64,000 nt of DNA. Origin: Melitaea cinxia. Taxonomy: Eukaryota > Arthropoda > Insecta > Lepidoptera > Nymphalidae. Every line of letters begins with the position of its first letter. Position 1 is the stretch's first letter. The notes below the pieces were generated by a model. The model was not told where the DNA came from, did no database searches, and worked only from the letters and a program-made list of their open reading frames with translations. The position numbers and the translations under genes are program-made. The stretch lies in the NCBI RefSeq assembly GCF_905220565.1, contig NC_059413.1:10482001-10546000 (forward strand). Direction: 5' to 3'. Positions 23,299 to 34,182 of this stretch are shown one piece after another.

Positions 23299-23631
23299 CT
23301 AGATGACCCGGTGCACTTCGTATCGTCTACGTATATTTGTGAAAAATATTGACAAAAGACTTTCTGTACGCGCCTATAAACATTTAACTACCGAGTGATA
23401 TTTTTTTTGACAAAACACATCAAATTTTTCACACCTAGGAAAATTTTGTATTCTAAAATTAAATTGTCGTTTTTACTATTTTCCGTAACTTTTTATTTAT
23501 GTTACTCACCGTTGAAACCTTTCCTAAATTTACACAAATATTTCAAGATCAAAATTAGCCAAACTGGTCCAGACATTCTCGAGATTTAGCGAGACAAACG
23601 AACAGCAATTGATTTTTATATATATAGAAGA
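23299..23631 (-). mobile_element. Helitron, CTAGATGACCCGGTGCACTTCG terminus
   Basis: The left end is A|CTAGATGACCCGGTGCACTTCG (reversed 3' end) and the right end TTTTTATATATATAGAAGA|T (reversed 5' TC start). It is 333 bp. The interior ORF at 23395 is AT-rich noise. Confidence 0.7.
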
Positions 23632-23992
23632 TAAGCGACTACGGATATAACTTGTTATCCTTACTGCAAGCCCGCCGCATCACAATATGTGTCAACATAG
23701 GCATTTTAAAGGTAAAAGCCTTCATAGCATATTTATTCTTCAATATCAGTATATTATGGTTCGCGTCGTAAAATATGCTGTAGACCATGGATTTACGACG
23801 CTTATATCGAAATTCGTCGCAAGGAACATTTTTACGTCGGTGTGAAATTTGAACTGTAAATAATTCATAAAAATTCTATGTATTATTTACTTTTGACGGA
23901 TGCAAAAAAATACAAAAAATAAATATCTAAGATTTTTATTTTTGTGTTACCCACATTAGGAATTCTAAACATTTTTTTTTGAATATCATATC

Positions 23993-23997
23993 AAAAA
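23993..23997 (-). terminator. Pol III-type T5 terminator, left tRNA-like gene
   Basis: AAAAA on the plus strand (TTTTT in the sense of the left tRNA-like gene), 5 nt beyond its 3' end. Confidence 0.5.
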
Positions 23998-24001
23998 TTG
24001 A

Positions 24002-24074
24002 CCGCTCCAGCGGGGTTCGAACCCGCGTCTCCGACGTACCGTGTCGGCGCTCTAGCCAATTAAGCTATGGAACG
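24002..24074 (-). tRNA. tRNA-like gene, left arm (mirror copy)
   Basis: This is the exact mirror of the right-arm copy at 24285-24357: 73 nt, full cloverleaf, A box TAGCTTAATTGG and B box GGTTCGAACCC. The predicted anticodon is GGT. It points away from its twin, so both would be transcribed outward. It is a weak tRNA candidate because position 33 is C rather than T. Confidence 0.5.
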
Positions 24075-24284
24075 ATACACCCGCTCGAGCGAAATTTTCG
24101 ATATGATAATTTTAAATTACGGTTTAAGCGAACCGTGGCGCCGTCTATAGTGAGCTCTTTACAGAAACCCGTACGGGTTAGTACGGTACCCCGTACGGAA
24201 AGAGCTCACTATAGACGGCGCCACGGTTCGCTTAAACCGTAATTTAAAATTATCATATCGAAAATTTCGCTCGAGCGGGTGTAT

Positions 24285-24357
24285 CGTTCCATAGCTTAAT
24301 TGGCTAGAGCGCCGACACGGTACGTCGGAGACGCGGGTTCGAACCCCGCTGGAGCGG
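24285..24357 (+). tRNA. tRNA-like gene, right arm (anticodon GGT by position)
   Basis: A 73-nt cloverleaf folds by hand: acceptor CGTTCCA/TGGAGCG (all 7 paired, one G-T), D stem GCTT/GAGC with GG in the loop, anticodon stem CCGAC/GTCGG with loop ACGGTAC, variable AGAC, T stem GCGGG/CCCGC with loop TTCGAAC, discriminator G. A and B boxes fit Pol III consensus and TTTTT follows 4 nt after the end. Read by position the anticodon is GGT (Thr), which is unusual in eukaryotes, and the loop lacks the universal T33. It is probably a tRNA-derived repeat component or pseudogene. Confidence 0.52.
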
Positions 24358-24361
24358 TCAA

Positions 24362-24366
24362 TTTTT
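24362..24366 (+). terminator. Pol III-type T5 terminator, right tRNA-like gene
   Basis: TTTTT begins 5 nt after the tRNA-like discriminator base and is mirrored at 23993-23997 on the other arm. Confidence 0.5.
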
Positions 24367-24393
24367 GATATGATATTCAAAAAAAAATGTTTA

Positions 24394-25867
24394 AAAAATA
24401 AATACTCAAATAGTTCTCTCATCTGTATAAATAAAAATTAATTCTCGATGTATATGTACGTGTTTAAATTCCAAGGAACTGTACCAAATTGGATAATTAT
24501 TTTTTGTCGTTCTCAGAACATGGTTTGTAAAAGAAAATTAAAAAAATCGAATGATGTATAGATTCAAATACGACCTTATCTCTATTGTATAGTTTATAAT
24601 ATATCAGTTTATCATCATTATTACATATAATATAGTCAACTATTAACAATCTAAGCACTTGAACTTCACATTTCAATGTCTTCTCGCTGATAATAAATAT
24701 GTATTTTTTAAAGGAAAATGCTGCTAGTACTCTGAAGGTGATACTTAGCTGTGTTATCATAATATTTAGTTACTAATTGTTTATTTAATATTATTTATAA
24801 GACAGCATATTAATTTGAAAGTGAACTACTTGAGAACGAAATTACTAATCAATGGCTTTGTCTTGTCTTCGAAATTGTTTCATTTCGTAGTTAAGGAGAA
24901 TTTAATAAGTCCGATATTTATGTCAAAGAGAAGTGCTATTTTTGTATGAAAATCTCTGTTGAAATACGTTGCTACGAGACTAGTAACAATGCTTTAAAAA
25001 AACAGTCAGTCACAGGTGCGATAAAATAAATAAACTTAAAGTGTAGTTTTGCATTATGCGCGATTACTATTTTATTTATTAAATATTGCACCGTGTGAAC
25101 CTGGTTATGTTTCATTATTGCTATAGATAAATAATAAAATAAAATATTAACAATTGGATTATTTTAATCTTTGTAAGGTCACCTTAATAATAATAAATAA
25201 TAGCATGAAACACTAAAAAAGTGTTGACATTTAAGTAAATTACATCTATTTAGATAAAATTTTATATTGAAACTGCAGCTCTAAAGTACATTTAAGTAGT
25301 TTAAGTAAATGTCCTAGTATAAGAATAGTGTATCAACACAGTGGATAAGCGAGGTTGATTAGCATTTTTAATTGTACGCTAAAATAACTTTAAAAGTATG
25401 CACTAGGTCGCAAAATGTAGACTGCGTGTACCCAGTATTTGCGTTGGTCAAGTATCAGAGGAACGCCGATACTTGATAGAAGCTAACATAATAAGAACAT
25501 AAATATTAGATTTATTAAGATTAATGTCAATGTATTACACTGATTATGTGAACATAATTATCATTGGTTTTATTTAATATCCTTATTTTATTTGACCTCG
25601 GTTTTCCGCATTTGCTACAACTCCATTAGGTAGTTATTGCGCGTCACCAATCGAATGATTAAGATATTTTTATTTTTATTTATTGAGATATTAACTTATT
25701 AACAACATTATTAACTTAATTTATTTATTGATTTGTTCTACTGCTTGAGAAAAGTTATGTATTTTTAATATTATTTTGGTGATTAAAATTAAAATAAGAT
25801 ACATAAATTGGCTAAAATGTTTCGTAAATATTAGCGACATTCTTACGTAACCAAAATTATTTATTTA
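24394..25867. other. Unique-looking AT-rich sequence, no gene seen
   Basis: No repeat or exon was recognised. The minus ORF at 24497-24760 is AT-rich and featureless. Confidence 0.5.
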
Positions 25868-26930
25868 CTAGCGCACCCGGCAGACGTTGTCCTGCCCGTA
25901 AAACAGCTACCAAATTTGATAGCTAACTTACCGATAGCAGCGCCACCTACCGGGTCCAATAGAGATAAAAACTACCATATCTTCCAAATTAGACCAAATT
26001 ACAGATGCTTACAAAATTTGATAGTTTCGGAGCTACATACAGATAGCAGCGCCACCTACCGGATCCAATTGAGATAAAAACTACCATATCTCCCAAGTTG
26101 GACCAAATTATATATGTGTAAATTTTTTTATAAAAATTGGTTCAGTAGTTTCGGAGTTACATACCAAGAGCAGCGCCACCTTTCGGGTCCAATTGAGATA
26201 AAAATTACCATATCTCCCAAGTTGGACCAAATTACAGATGCTTAAAAAATGTGATAAAAATTGGCTCAGTAGTTTCGGAGTTACATACCAATAGCAGCGC
26301 CACCTTTCGGGTCTAATTGAGATAAAAACTGCCCAATCTCCCAAGTTAGACCAAATTACAGATGCTTAAAAAAATTGATAACAATTGGCTCAGTAGTTTC
26401 GGAGTTACATACCAATAGCAGCGCCACCTTTCGGGTCTAATTGAGATAAAAACTACCCAATCTCCCAAGTTGGACCAAATTACAGATACTTAAAAAATTT
26501 GATAAAAATTGGCTCAGTAGTTTCGGAGTTACATACCAATAGCAGCGCCACCTTTCGGGTCTAATTGAGATAAAAACTACCTAATCTCCAAGTTGGACGA
26601 AATTACAGATGCTTAAAAAATTTGATAAAAATTGGCTCAGTAGTTTCGGAGTTACATACCAATAGCAGCGCCACCTTTCGGGTCTAATTGAGATAAAAAC
26701 TGCCCAATCTCCCAAGTTAGACCAAATTACAGATGCTTAAAAAAATTGATAACAATTGGCTCAGTAGTTTCGGAGTTACATACCAATAGCAGCGCCACCT
26801 TTCGGGTCTAATTGAGATAAAAGCTACCTAATCTCCAAGTTGGACCAAATTACAGACGCTTAAAAAATTTGATAAAAATTGGCTCAGTAGTTTCGGAGTT
26901 ACATACATTTAAAATTTTCATTGTTAACGC
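25868..26930 (-). mobile_element. Helitron end plus tandem array of ~124-bp units
   Basis: The left end is A|CTAGCGCACCCGGCAGACG, then TTGTCCTGCCCG (reversed Helitron 3' terminus). Eight units follow, with AGCAGCGCCACC at 25936, 26045, 26169, 26293, 26417, 26541, 26664 and 26788. Each runs CGGGTC-AATTGAGATAAAA, CAAGTTGGACCAAATTACAG, GGCTCAGTAGTTTCGGAGTT. The 5' terminus of the Helitron was not identified to the right. The 78-codon minus ORF at 26108 reads through the repeats. Confidence 0.85.
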
Positions 26931-27386
26931 TCACCCACGCAATCCTTATTGGGGATGAGTTATCCTAAAATCCGCTCATTGATCATTTCTACATAATATA
27001 TAGGAGATTCGTACCAAATTTGGGGTTGATAGGAACTATAGTTTAAAAACGGGAATTTGCCATTTTTAACGCCCCCGCAAGAATATAATAAGTAATGTGA
27101 AATAGCTAGTTAATACCATTTTTACTGTATGTAAATTAAATTAAAATGCGGTCTGCGATTAAGATCAATTTAATCATTAATAACTTACGTAAAATCGCCC
27201 TAATATATCATTTAACATGTACTTTATTGAATAGAAATAAAGTTCAAATTGACTCTATATTTTAGTTAGAAAACGTTTGTATGGGAAAAACAAATGCGCT
27301 GATTTTAGGGTTTTCCCGGAAACTATTCGATTTTTTTTTTTTTTTTTAGCAAAATATAACAAAATATAATATAATAATGTAACACT

Positions 27387-27553
27387 TTTTTTTTCGGATT
27401 TTATCGTGGTTTATTATTAACTTTTGATTCCCGACGTTTCGGACCCGTGAACCCTGAACCCTGAACCCTCCCGTGACCATGGTTGCTGTAAAGTATCCGA
27501 AATGTCGGGAATCAAAAGTTAATCCGAATCCGAAAAAAAAAGTGTTTCATTAA
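27387..27553. mobile_element. MITE-like element, CGGATTTTATCGTGG copy
   Basis: ACACTTTTTTTTTCGGATT and AATCCGAAAAAAAAAGTGT form the ends. Just inside are TTAACTTTTGATTCCCGAC and its mirror GTCGGGAATCAAAAGTTAA. The centre has three CCTGAACC-type repeats and GACCATGGTTGCTGTAAAG. Same family as 7215 and 54528; CGTAAACATTAGAAAACAA follows. Confidence 0.78.
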
Positions 27554-27937
27554 ATGAGTAAAATTCCCGTAAACATTAGAAAACAATATATAATAATGTA
27601 ATCAAATATAAAAGGTGAAAAAATTATATGACGTTACTCCAGCTAAGTCATTGCGGCCAATATTTTCCTAATTAAGAAGAAGTTATATATTATATTTTAT
27701 TTTTAATTTTGTGTTTTTCCCCTACTAAGGTTTTCCGTTAATATGTCTTGTGAAATCTTATAATACTATAAGAAACCCACAATATTATAATGTATGACGT
27801 GTTATAGAAAACATTTTATTCCGTATAAGCTTTTTGTACTCAACAATAAGTAAGATAGAACTCTGCTCCAATACTCATTATTGCCTTGATATTTGAAAGT
27901 TTGAACGCTATTTATATTCGCAGCTGTTAGTTTTAAA

Positions 27938-27990
27938 TAGATTAACACAATAAAGTATAGTATAGTATAGTATTATATTGTGTTAATCTA
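27938..27990. repeat. 15-bp hairpin with TATAG repeats in the loop
   Basis: TAGATTAACACAATA (27938-27952) is the exact reverse complement of TATTGTGTTAATCTA (27976-27990); the loop is (GTATA)n. Function unknown. Confidence 0.7.
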
Positions 27991-28697
27991 TTGACTCTAG
28001 AGTTGAGAAGTTTTTTTGAGAAGCTATTTAAGGTATTATGATTTTCTTTTAAATGATATTTATGGTTTCAGAAAGCAGACCTGTCTAAAGAGTTCGGGGG
28101 TGATGACGGACGGACGACGAATAATAATCGAATTTTTATAAAAATTATACAATAAAATCCATGTGTAAATAGTTTCTGTAACATCTATAAGGATTTCGAA
28201 ATTATGAAATATTTATGATATGCATAACAACATATGATTTAAACATTTGTGCTATTTCATTTCAATTATAAAATTATATGGCAAATTAACAATATTATGA
28301 AATTTTATTTTCATAAAAAAAATATCACAAATTTTTTTAATAAGTAATATAAACCTACCACAAATAATGAGTAATTCTTCCATCATTAGAATAAAAAGAG
28401 AAGTATTTATATAGGCTATATTTTGTTTCACAAAAGCGCGAATAAATCCTTACATTATAAACAATGAGCAATGAATACTTTTTACCCATAATTGAAGTTT
28501 ACTCTAATCAAATACTCTTTTCAAATATCTATTTAACCTTGAAGTCTAAAGCTACAGAGTACTAAAAAGTAATCTATATTCAATGACGTCAAGTAATGCT
28601 AATTCGAAATTAGTTTCAATACATACTCAATCAGACTATTATCATTTGAGCAATTAGCGATACCTCGTTACAGACTAACAACTGTTTCATGTTTTTA

Positions 28698-28830
28698 CTA
28701 GCTGACCCGGCGAACTATGTATTGGCATTTTTTTTGCAATAAAATATTGCTTTCATTAATCGAAATAAAATATATCTTATATTTTAAGTTAGGCTAGTCT
28801 GAATAATTTCATTAATATCTTATCTTGTAC
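28698..28830 (-). mobile_element. Diverged Helitron 3' fragment
   Basis: A|CTAGCTGACCCGGCGAACT starts a segment whose AAAATATATCTTATATTTTAAG block resembles the 22148/30403 family. The 5' terminus is not recognisable. Confidence 0.5.
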
Positions 28831-30402
28831 TTTTAAAGACGATATCACAATATAACGCCTGTTGTATGTTACCTCAAATTGCCCTCAGTTGGACGTAAGA
28901 CAAAGTTCTCTCATATCACATTTGATTAGACAACATAATATTAAATAAATAAAAGTAATAACGTTTTAAAAACCAAGTTTTTATTTCAAATGCGCTAGAA
29001 ATAATAAAATAAACTTTTCCTTTAAAACTTTTACTATTATCATATACAGTCATTACACAATTTACATGGTAAAAAAGCTTATCGCGAGATTCAAATGGTA
29101 TGGATGGTAGAGATATTGAAATAGTCCATAGTTGCATGTAATAAATCTTTATACATAAGTCTTCAAATTTATTTGTTACTACCACATTGGTCATATGTAG
29201 TAGCCTAGTAGGTACGTAGATAATATTGGAATTCACTACCCTCTGCGATTTTTTACCTTGTTTTATGTAATGCTGTGGTATAAACTCACAGTTGTTGACT
29301 GCGATTCTAATACACAAAACAATACTTTAAAAAGTAATTAAGATACACGTATTGATGCAAAACCACGTCTACAATCACTATATATCATATTTTTTCATTT
29401 TTTAATCTGTATATATCATAATGTTTCTGCCCTTTTAGACTATGGAAGATAACCATATAAGTCATAGGTAGTGACATAATTCGACAAAACCAAGGTTACG
29501 CAACACACAGTCATTACCGTGTGAAAATTATTATCAAATTTGTATCAATTATGCAATTAATTAACGTTTATCACATTTTGGCTAACAAAACAGAAACATG
29601 CCTGGTTTTGTAAACAACATTTATAAAGTATTTAATAATAAACAATAAAAAAGTCTTTAATAATACTAATAAAGTTGAAATAGTAATTATTTTTGTTGCT
29701 TTTTATTATTAATTTTATACTTTTATGTTGTAACTTAGCGATAGTAAAAATAAATGTCTTTTTTATTTCGAAATTTTACAATGCTATACATATTTACAAT
29801 TCATAACTTAAGAACAAAGTATTTACAGATAGTTACGGTACAAATCATGTCCTCGTGAAATAGTGCCAAGAATGCTGGCAGCATTTCCCTATTCACTGCT
29901 ATGCCAATTCTCTGGACAAAAAAATGCACTAAGCATATTGTCAATAGTGGAGGCAAAAAGGCGAGGAGTTATCTCTTAAAAAAAATATTTAAGAACTGAA
30001 CTCCAATGCTCAAATATTTCGACAGCATATAAGCATCTTGGTTTAACTGAAATTTAAAGATGTTCAAGCAAACGACGGTGTTAGTGTGGTAAATTAAATT
30101 TTAGTTCCAATTATTATTATTTCTCTTAATTTGCTTTTCTTTTTTAATTAGTAATGGATAAATTACGTAAGATTGTTTTCACTGACATCGAAAGATCGAT
30201 CGCGCGATATCTGCACAATTGCGACAATTATCGCTAATCGCTAGTCGTTAGGTAAATAATCTATTGCCTATTTCTCTTAATTACACTTATACTTGCTAGC
30301 CATATTAAACGAGATTTTTATATTTTATGTTAAATTCAATAGTCATAATATATATGATTGTACTGTTACGGCTAATTGAATGCAATTATTTATATTATAA
30401 TA
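28831..30402. other. No gene recognised; one 133-codon ORF
   Basis: The minus frame 28916-29317 (133 codons) is the longest non-repeat ORF outside the recognised elements, but no family, signal peptide or domain is visible and composition follows the AT-rich background. Confidence 0.4.
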
Positions 30403-30601
30403 CTAGCTGACCTGGCGAACTTCGTATCACCTTATTTTTTTCTGAAATATAATAATAACATAATATATCAAAATAAAATATAGCCTATCTTTTAAGTTGG
30501 ATCAAACTGCACACGGTGTGCAAATTTGACTAAAATCGGTTAAGTAGTTTAGGAGTCCATTGAGGACAAACATTGTGACACGAGATTTATATATATTAAG
30601 A
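30403..30601 (-). mobile_element. Non-autonomous Helitron, 199 bp, twin of 22148
   Basis: The left end is A|CTAGCTGACCTGGCGAACT and the right end ATATATATTAAGA|T. Two substitutions separate it from 22148-22346. Its 5' terminus is part of the target duplicated by the SINE insertion immediately to the right. Confidence 0.92.
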
Positions 30602-30611
30602 TTACTTACTT

Positions 30612-30960
30612 CATCATCATCATCATCATTACAGCCTATACAGTCCACTGCTGGACATAGGCCTCCACAAGTTTACGCCACAAATAACGTGAACTCATGT
30701 GTTTTGCCCATAGTCACCACGCTGGGCAGGCGGGTTGGTCACCGCAGTACTGGCTTTGTCGCACCGAAGACGCTGCTGCCCGTCTTCGGCCTGTGTATCA
30801 AAGCCAGCAGTTGGATGGTTATCCCGCCATCGGTCGGCTTCTTAAGTTCCAAGGTGGTTGTGGAACCTTGTTATCCCTTAGTCGCCTCTTACGACACCCA
30901 CGGGAAGAGAGGGGGTGGCTAAATTCTTTAGTGCCGTAGCCACACAGCTTTAGATTAAGC
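30612..30960 (-). mobile_element. RTE-tailed SINE copy E with 15-bp TSD
   Basis: The (CAT)n tail at 30612-30629 is followed by ACAGCCTATACAGTCCACTG and the complete SINE body to CACACAGC near 30948. The target-site duplication TAAGATTACTTACTT is at 30597-30611 and 30961-30975. The left copy overlaps the Helitron terminus, so this SINE landed after the Helitron. The apparent ORFs (30560-30922, 30697-30939) are SINE sequence. Confidence 0.92.
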
Positions 30961-31005
30961 TAAGATTACTTACTTAATAGGTATTAAACGACCTAACGAC
31001 CTAAC

Positions 31006-31402
31006 GGCCTAAACGAGTCCTCCCGACGCGACGTGTCGGTCTCTGTATGAACTTGGATAAGACGAAAGTTATGTTTAACAACCAAGTCATACCGATACCG
31101 GTATCGGTCGATGGTACCCTTCTCGAAGTTGTTCAGGATTATATTTACCTGGGCCATACTATCCAACTAGGCCGCAACAACTTCGAGAAGGAGGCTGATA
31201 GGAGGATTCGGTTGGGCTGGGCGGCGTTTGGCAGACTTCGTCGATTCTTCACTTCGAAGATTCCGCAATGCTTGAAGACAAAAGTCTTCGAGCAATGCGT
31301 CCTGCCTGTGTTAACATACGGATCCGAGATGTGGACACTGACGAAGGGACTGGTCCACAAGTTTAAAGTCGCTCAGCGTGCAATGGAACGGGCTATGCTT
31401 GG
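31006..31402 (+). pseudogene. RTE LINE reverse-transcriptase fragment
   Basis: The translation MNLDKTKVMFNN...GTLLEVVQDYIYLGHTIQLG...VLTYGSEMWTLTKGL is nearly the same as residues 110-230 of the RTE ORF at 47004-48008. A 5-nt insertion (CGCGA) just before the ATG shifts the frame relative to that copy. The fragment lacks both the catalytic FADD motif and the 3' end, so it is not a normal 5'-truncated insertion. The open frame runs on to 31451 in unrelated sequence. Confidence 0.85.
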
Positions 31403-31451
31403 GGTTCGAGAATATTGTGAACTACAACAATTATTTAAGTCAATCACTTAA

Positions 31452-33057
31452 GCCAATGAAAAAAAAACCTGACAGTTTTCTTTTTTACAATTTGTTTATT
31501 TTTTTCCATATACATGGATTTGGAGACGTTAGATAAAGCGATACTTAAATTAATTTTAATGAAGGCACTAGACACCCTTTTCTCAAGAAGTTTTTTGTTC
31601 AAGATATGTTTGCGACCACTTTTTTTATTGTATTGCGGCTGTATATATTCTTAAACATAATGGAGTTTTGAGTTTTTAAGGTCTCTTAAGATTTTTTTAT
31701 TGATAAAGTTGGTCCTACCTCTACTTCAAAAGTATGGACACTGGGTTTTTGGAAACCTTGTATAATTTTTTTTGTAATGTTTTTTTTTGTTATTCGACAA
31801 ATAAGATGGTTTTGTGACGGATTAAATTATTGTTTATAATATGGTAAAGAAGTTGATCAATTATTTAACTATTTTACGCTAATTGGACATACACAGTACG
31901 CAAGAATAAGTGACTTTTCACGTATTTTTGAGATGTTATTGTTTAAAAATATTAAAATATTTGTTTTTAATGTGAAAATAATAATAATTTAATGTAATAT
32001 AATAAAAATCGAACAGTAAAATAATTGTTATTAGGTCAGAAATTTCATCATTTACCGGAAAATGCGTGTCGGATGCGCTATAATATAATTTGTTTCACAG
32101 TTTTTATCTCGTAACAGCAGACGTAATAAATTCTCGCTTTGATTTAAAAGTATTAACATTTCGCAATCAGTTTCTGATTTATTTCTAATAAGTAATTGGT
32201 ACTCTATAGCTCATGATTGTTTAATATTTCTTTCGAATAATCTAGAAGGATCTCTGTGTTGTATATGTGTTTATTTACAAATGAATGAATGTTAATATGA
32301 CGTATCGATATATTCAAATGAGTGTGTTATGAATAATCATTTCATTATTTCAAATAAGTTACAACAGTTAGTATACAATAAATCCCATAGAATATTATCT
32401 TTATAGTAATCTTAAAAGGGATATCGTGCTTTATTTACTTAACAAAATTTAAATTATGAATTACTGCTTAACGTCACACAAATAAAGTCTGAATATCTAT
32501 AAATATTATATTATTTTGTTCTATCTAAGCACCTTACGCAAGGTTGTGTCAAGGAACCAAAACACACAAAATACATCCCAAAGACAAACACTCATACCAA
32601 CAATAGTCTCAATAAGCTATAAAAATATTGGTGATAATCGGGAACGGAATCCGCAACCTATTAGCATTATTCTAATAATTGTAGTTACTAATAGTGTTGA
32701 ACAGTTGAATGGAAAAATAAAATTTTTGAACGTTTCAATTTTCCGCTAGAGTAACATGAATTTAGGATTCCTTTTTATTTATTTATACTTTTTGCACACT
32801 AATACAAAACATAAACATATAATAAAAATTAAACAATCAGATACAAAAAGCGGCCTTATTGCTAACATAGCGATCTCTTTAAGGAAACCTTTGGTTAGAG
32901 GACTAGCATAAAAATGTATGGGGAGGATTATTCTCCAATTTAAAATTAGTCGCTCCCTGAGATTAAATTGTAACAAACTACCAATTTACAAAATCCAAAT
33001 ATTTTAATTGATTATAGTTATGGTAAAGCTATACCTAAAACAGAAATTTCCTACTCA
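31452..33057. other. AT-rich, nothing recognised
   Basis: No repeat copies or splice-flanked frames were found. ORFs at 32516 and 32779 show no protein features. Confidence 0.5.
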
Positions 33058-33298
33058 AAATACGGAGCAGCGCGACTGGGGTAGTACCTCGACCTTACAG
33101 AAGATTACAGCAAAATAATACGCTAAATATACAATCAGTGTTGAGTTCCTGTTGGCGAGTAAGGTGACCAGAGCTCTTGGAGGAATTGAGGATAGAGTTG
33201 GCAACGCGCTAGCGATGCTTTTGGTATTGCAGACGTCTATAAGCTATGGTAATCGCCTACCATCAGGTGAGCCGTGCGCTTGTTTGCCGACCTAGTTA
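33058..33298 (+). repeat. Interspersed repeat, GGTCGGCAAACAAG family
   Basis: GCGCGACTGGGGTAGTACC, CTTACAGAAGATTACAGCAAA, GTTCCTGTTGGCGAGTAAGG, AACGCGCTAGCGATGCTTTT and ACCATCAGGTGAGCCGTGCG, then GCTTGTTTGCCGACCTAG. The same blocks occur in order at 53500-53762. No coding capacity; probably a SINE or LINE 3' end. Confidence 0.72.
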
Positions 33299-33962
33299 TA
33301 AATAAAGAATTATGTATATTCTGCTAAGAAGAACGGACAAGAAATCTAACAGTTACTCCTTAAAAAAAATATTTTGAGGACCAAACAGCTAGCTTAAAGT
33401 GTGTCGTGAAGACTTTTGATTAACGCAATCATATTGTATTACTCAAAATTTTATACATATTTATGTGTCAACGTCCTAAATTATTGTCATTTAGAGTATT
33501 ACCGTTACTTCCCACGAATATGACAATTTCAGACGAGTCAGTGACATTTACGAAATAATGGATGATGTCATTGTTACTGAAAGAAGCCGTTAAGTTACTA
33601 CGTATATAAAAACAAGTTTACGACTAGCTTAATCACACGATTATATCTTCATAATACGGTATGCCAATGACACGGAACATTAAAGGACTGTACCGTTCTA
33701 AACCGTGATGCCCGTGACAATGCTTTGAAAGTGAACGTAACATGCAAAATAAATATACTTTGTGTGGAATATTAAACAATGCCAGATCAACGACTATGAT
33801 GACAAAATAAGACCTAGATGTTGTCCATAAGCACTAATTTAGTTTAATAATAAATTAAAAAATAAAGGCCTTTTTCGCTAAGGGTTAGCTAGCGTATTTG
33901 TTATTGAAATTGGTATTTGCTATGTTATTTTATTTTGTCGTATTTTTTGTTCTCATATGTAT

Positions 33963-34182
33963 TATTCTTAACCTGTGTAAAAGATGATTGAAATAATTAA
34001 TGACAAAAAAAAACTAAAATTAATTCAACGCATATCAGAAATATGAGAAGAAGGTTGAAACCGCCAGCTATTATTCCTAATCTGTGTAAAAGGTAATTAA
34101 ATAATAATTAGTGACAAAAAATAAATAAATAAATGATTCAACGGATATCAGAGATATGATAAGAAGGTTGAAACCACCAGCT
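33963..34182. repeat. Tandem duplication, ~109 bp x 2, diverged
   Basis: TATTCTTAACCTGTGTAAAAG...AGAAGGTTGAAACCGCCAGCT is followed directly by TATTCCTAATCTGTGTAAAAG...AGAAGGTTGAAACCACCAGCT. Several indels and substitutions separate the units, so the duplication is not recent. Confidence 0.8.

Larger units (their letters stand above)
23966..24393. repeat. Perfect 195-bp inverted repeat with 38-bp spacer
   Basis: Arms 23966-24160 and 24199-24393 are exact reverse complements by eye, separated by 38 bp (itself rich in GTACGG/CCGTAC palindromes). Each arm carries a complete tRNA-like gene pointing outward and a flanking T5 tract. The outer ends are AAACATTTTTTTTT / AAAAAAAAATGTTT. The equal translations read from both strands across the arms are a by-product. 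It could be a fold-back (MITE-like) element or a local inverted duplication. Confidence 0.92.

Noticed and set aside
23979..24422. Two nearly identical 87-codon ORFs on opposite strands
   Set aside because: They arise because the region is a perfect inverted repeat. The shared translation reads antisense through the tRNA-like gene.
28916..29317. 133-codon minus-strand ORF
   Set aside because: No recognisable domain, amino-acid composition follows AT richness, and there are no splice or promoter signals or conserved-looking motif. It could be a decayed gene, but the sequence alone does not support it.
30560..30939. 120- and 80-codon ORFs
   Set aside because: SINE copy E read in two frames, with the first codons from the adjoining Helitron.
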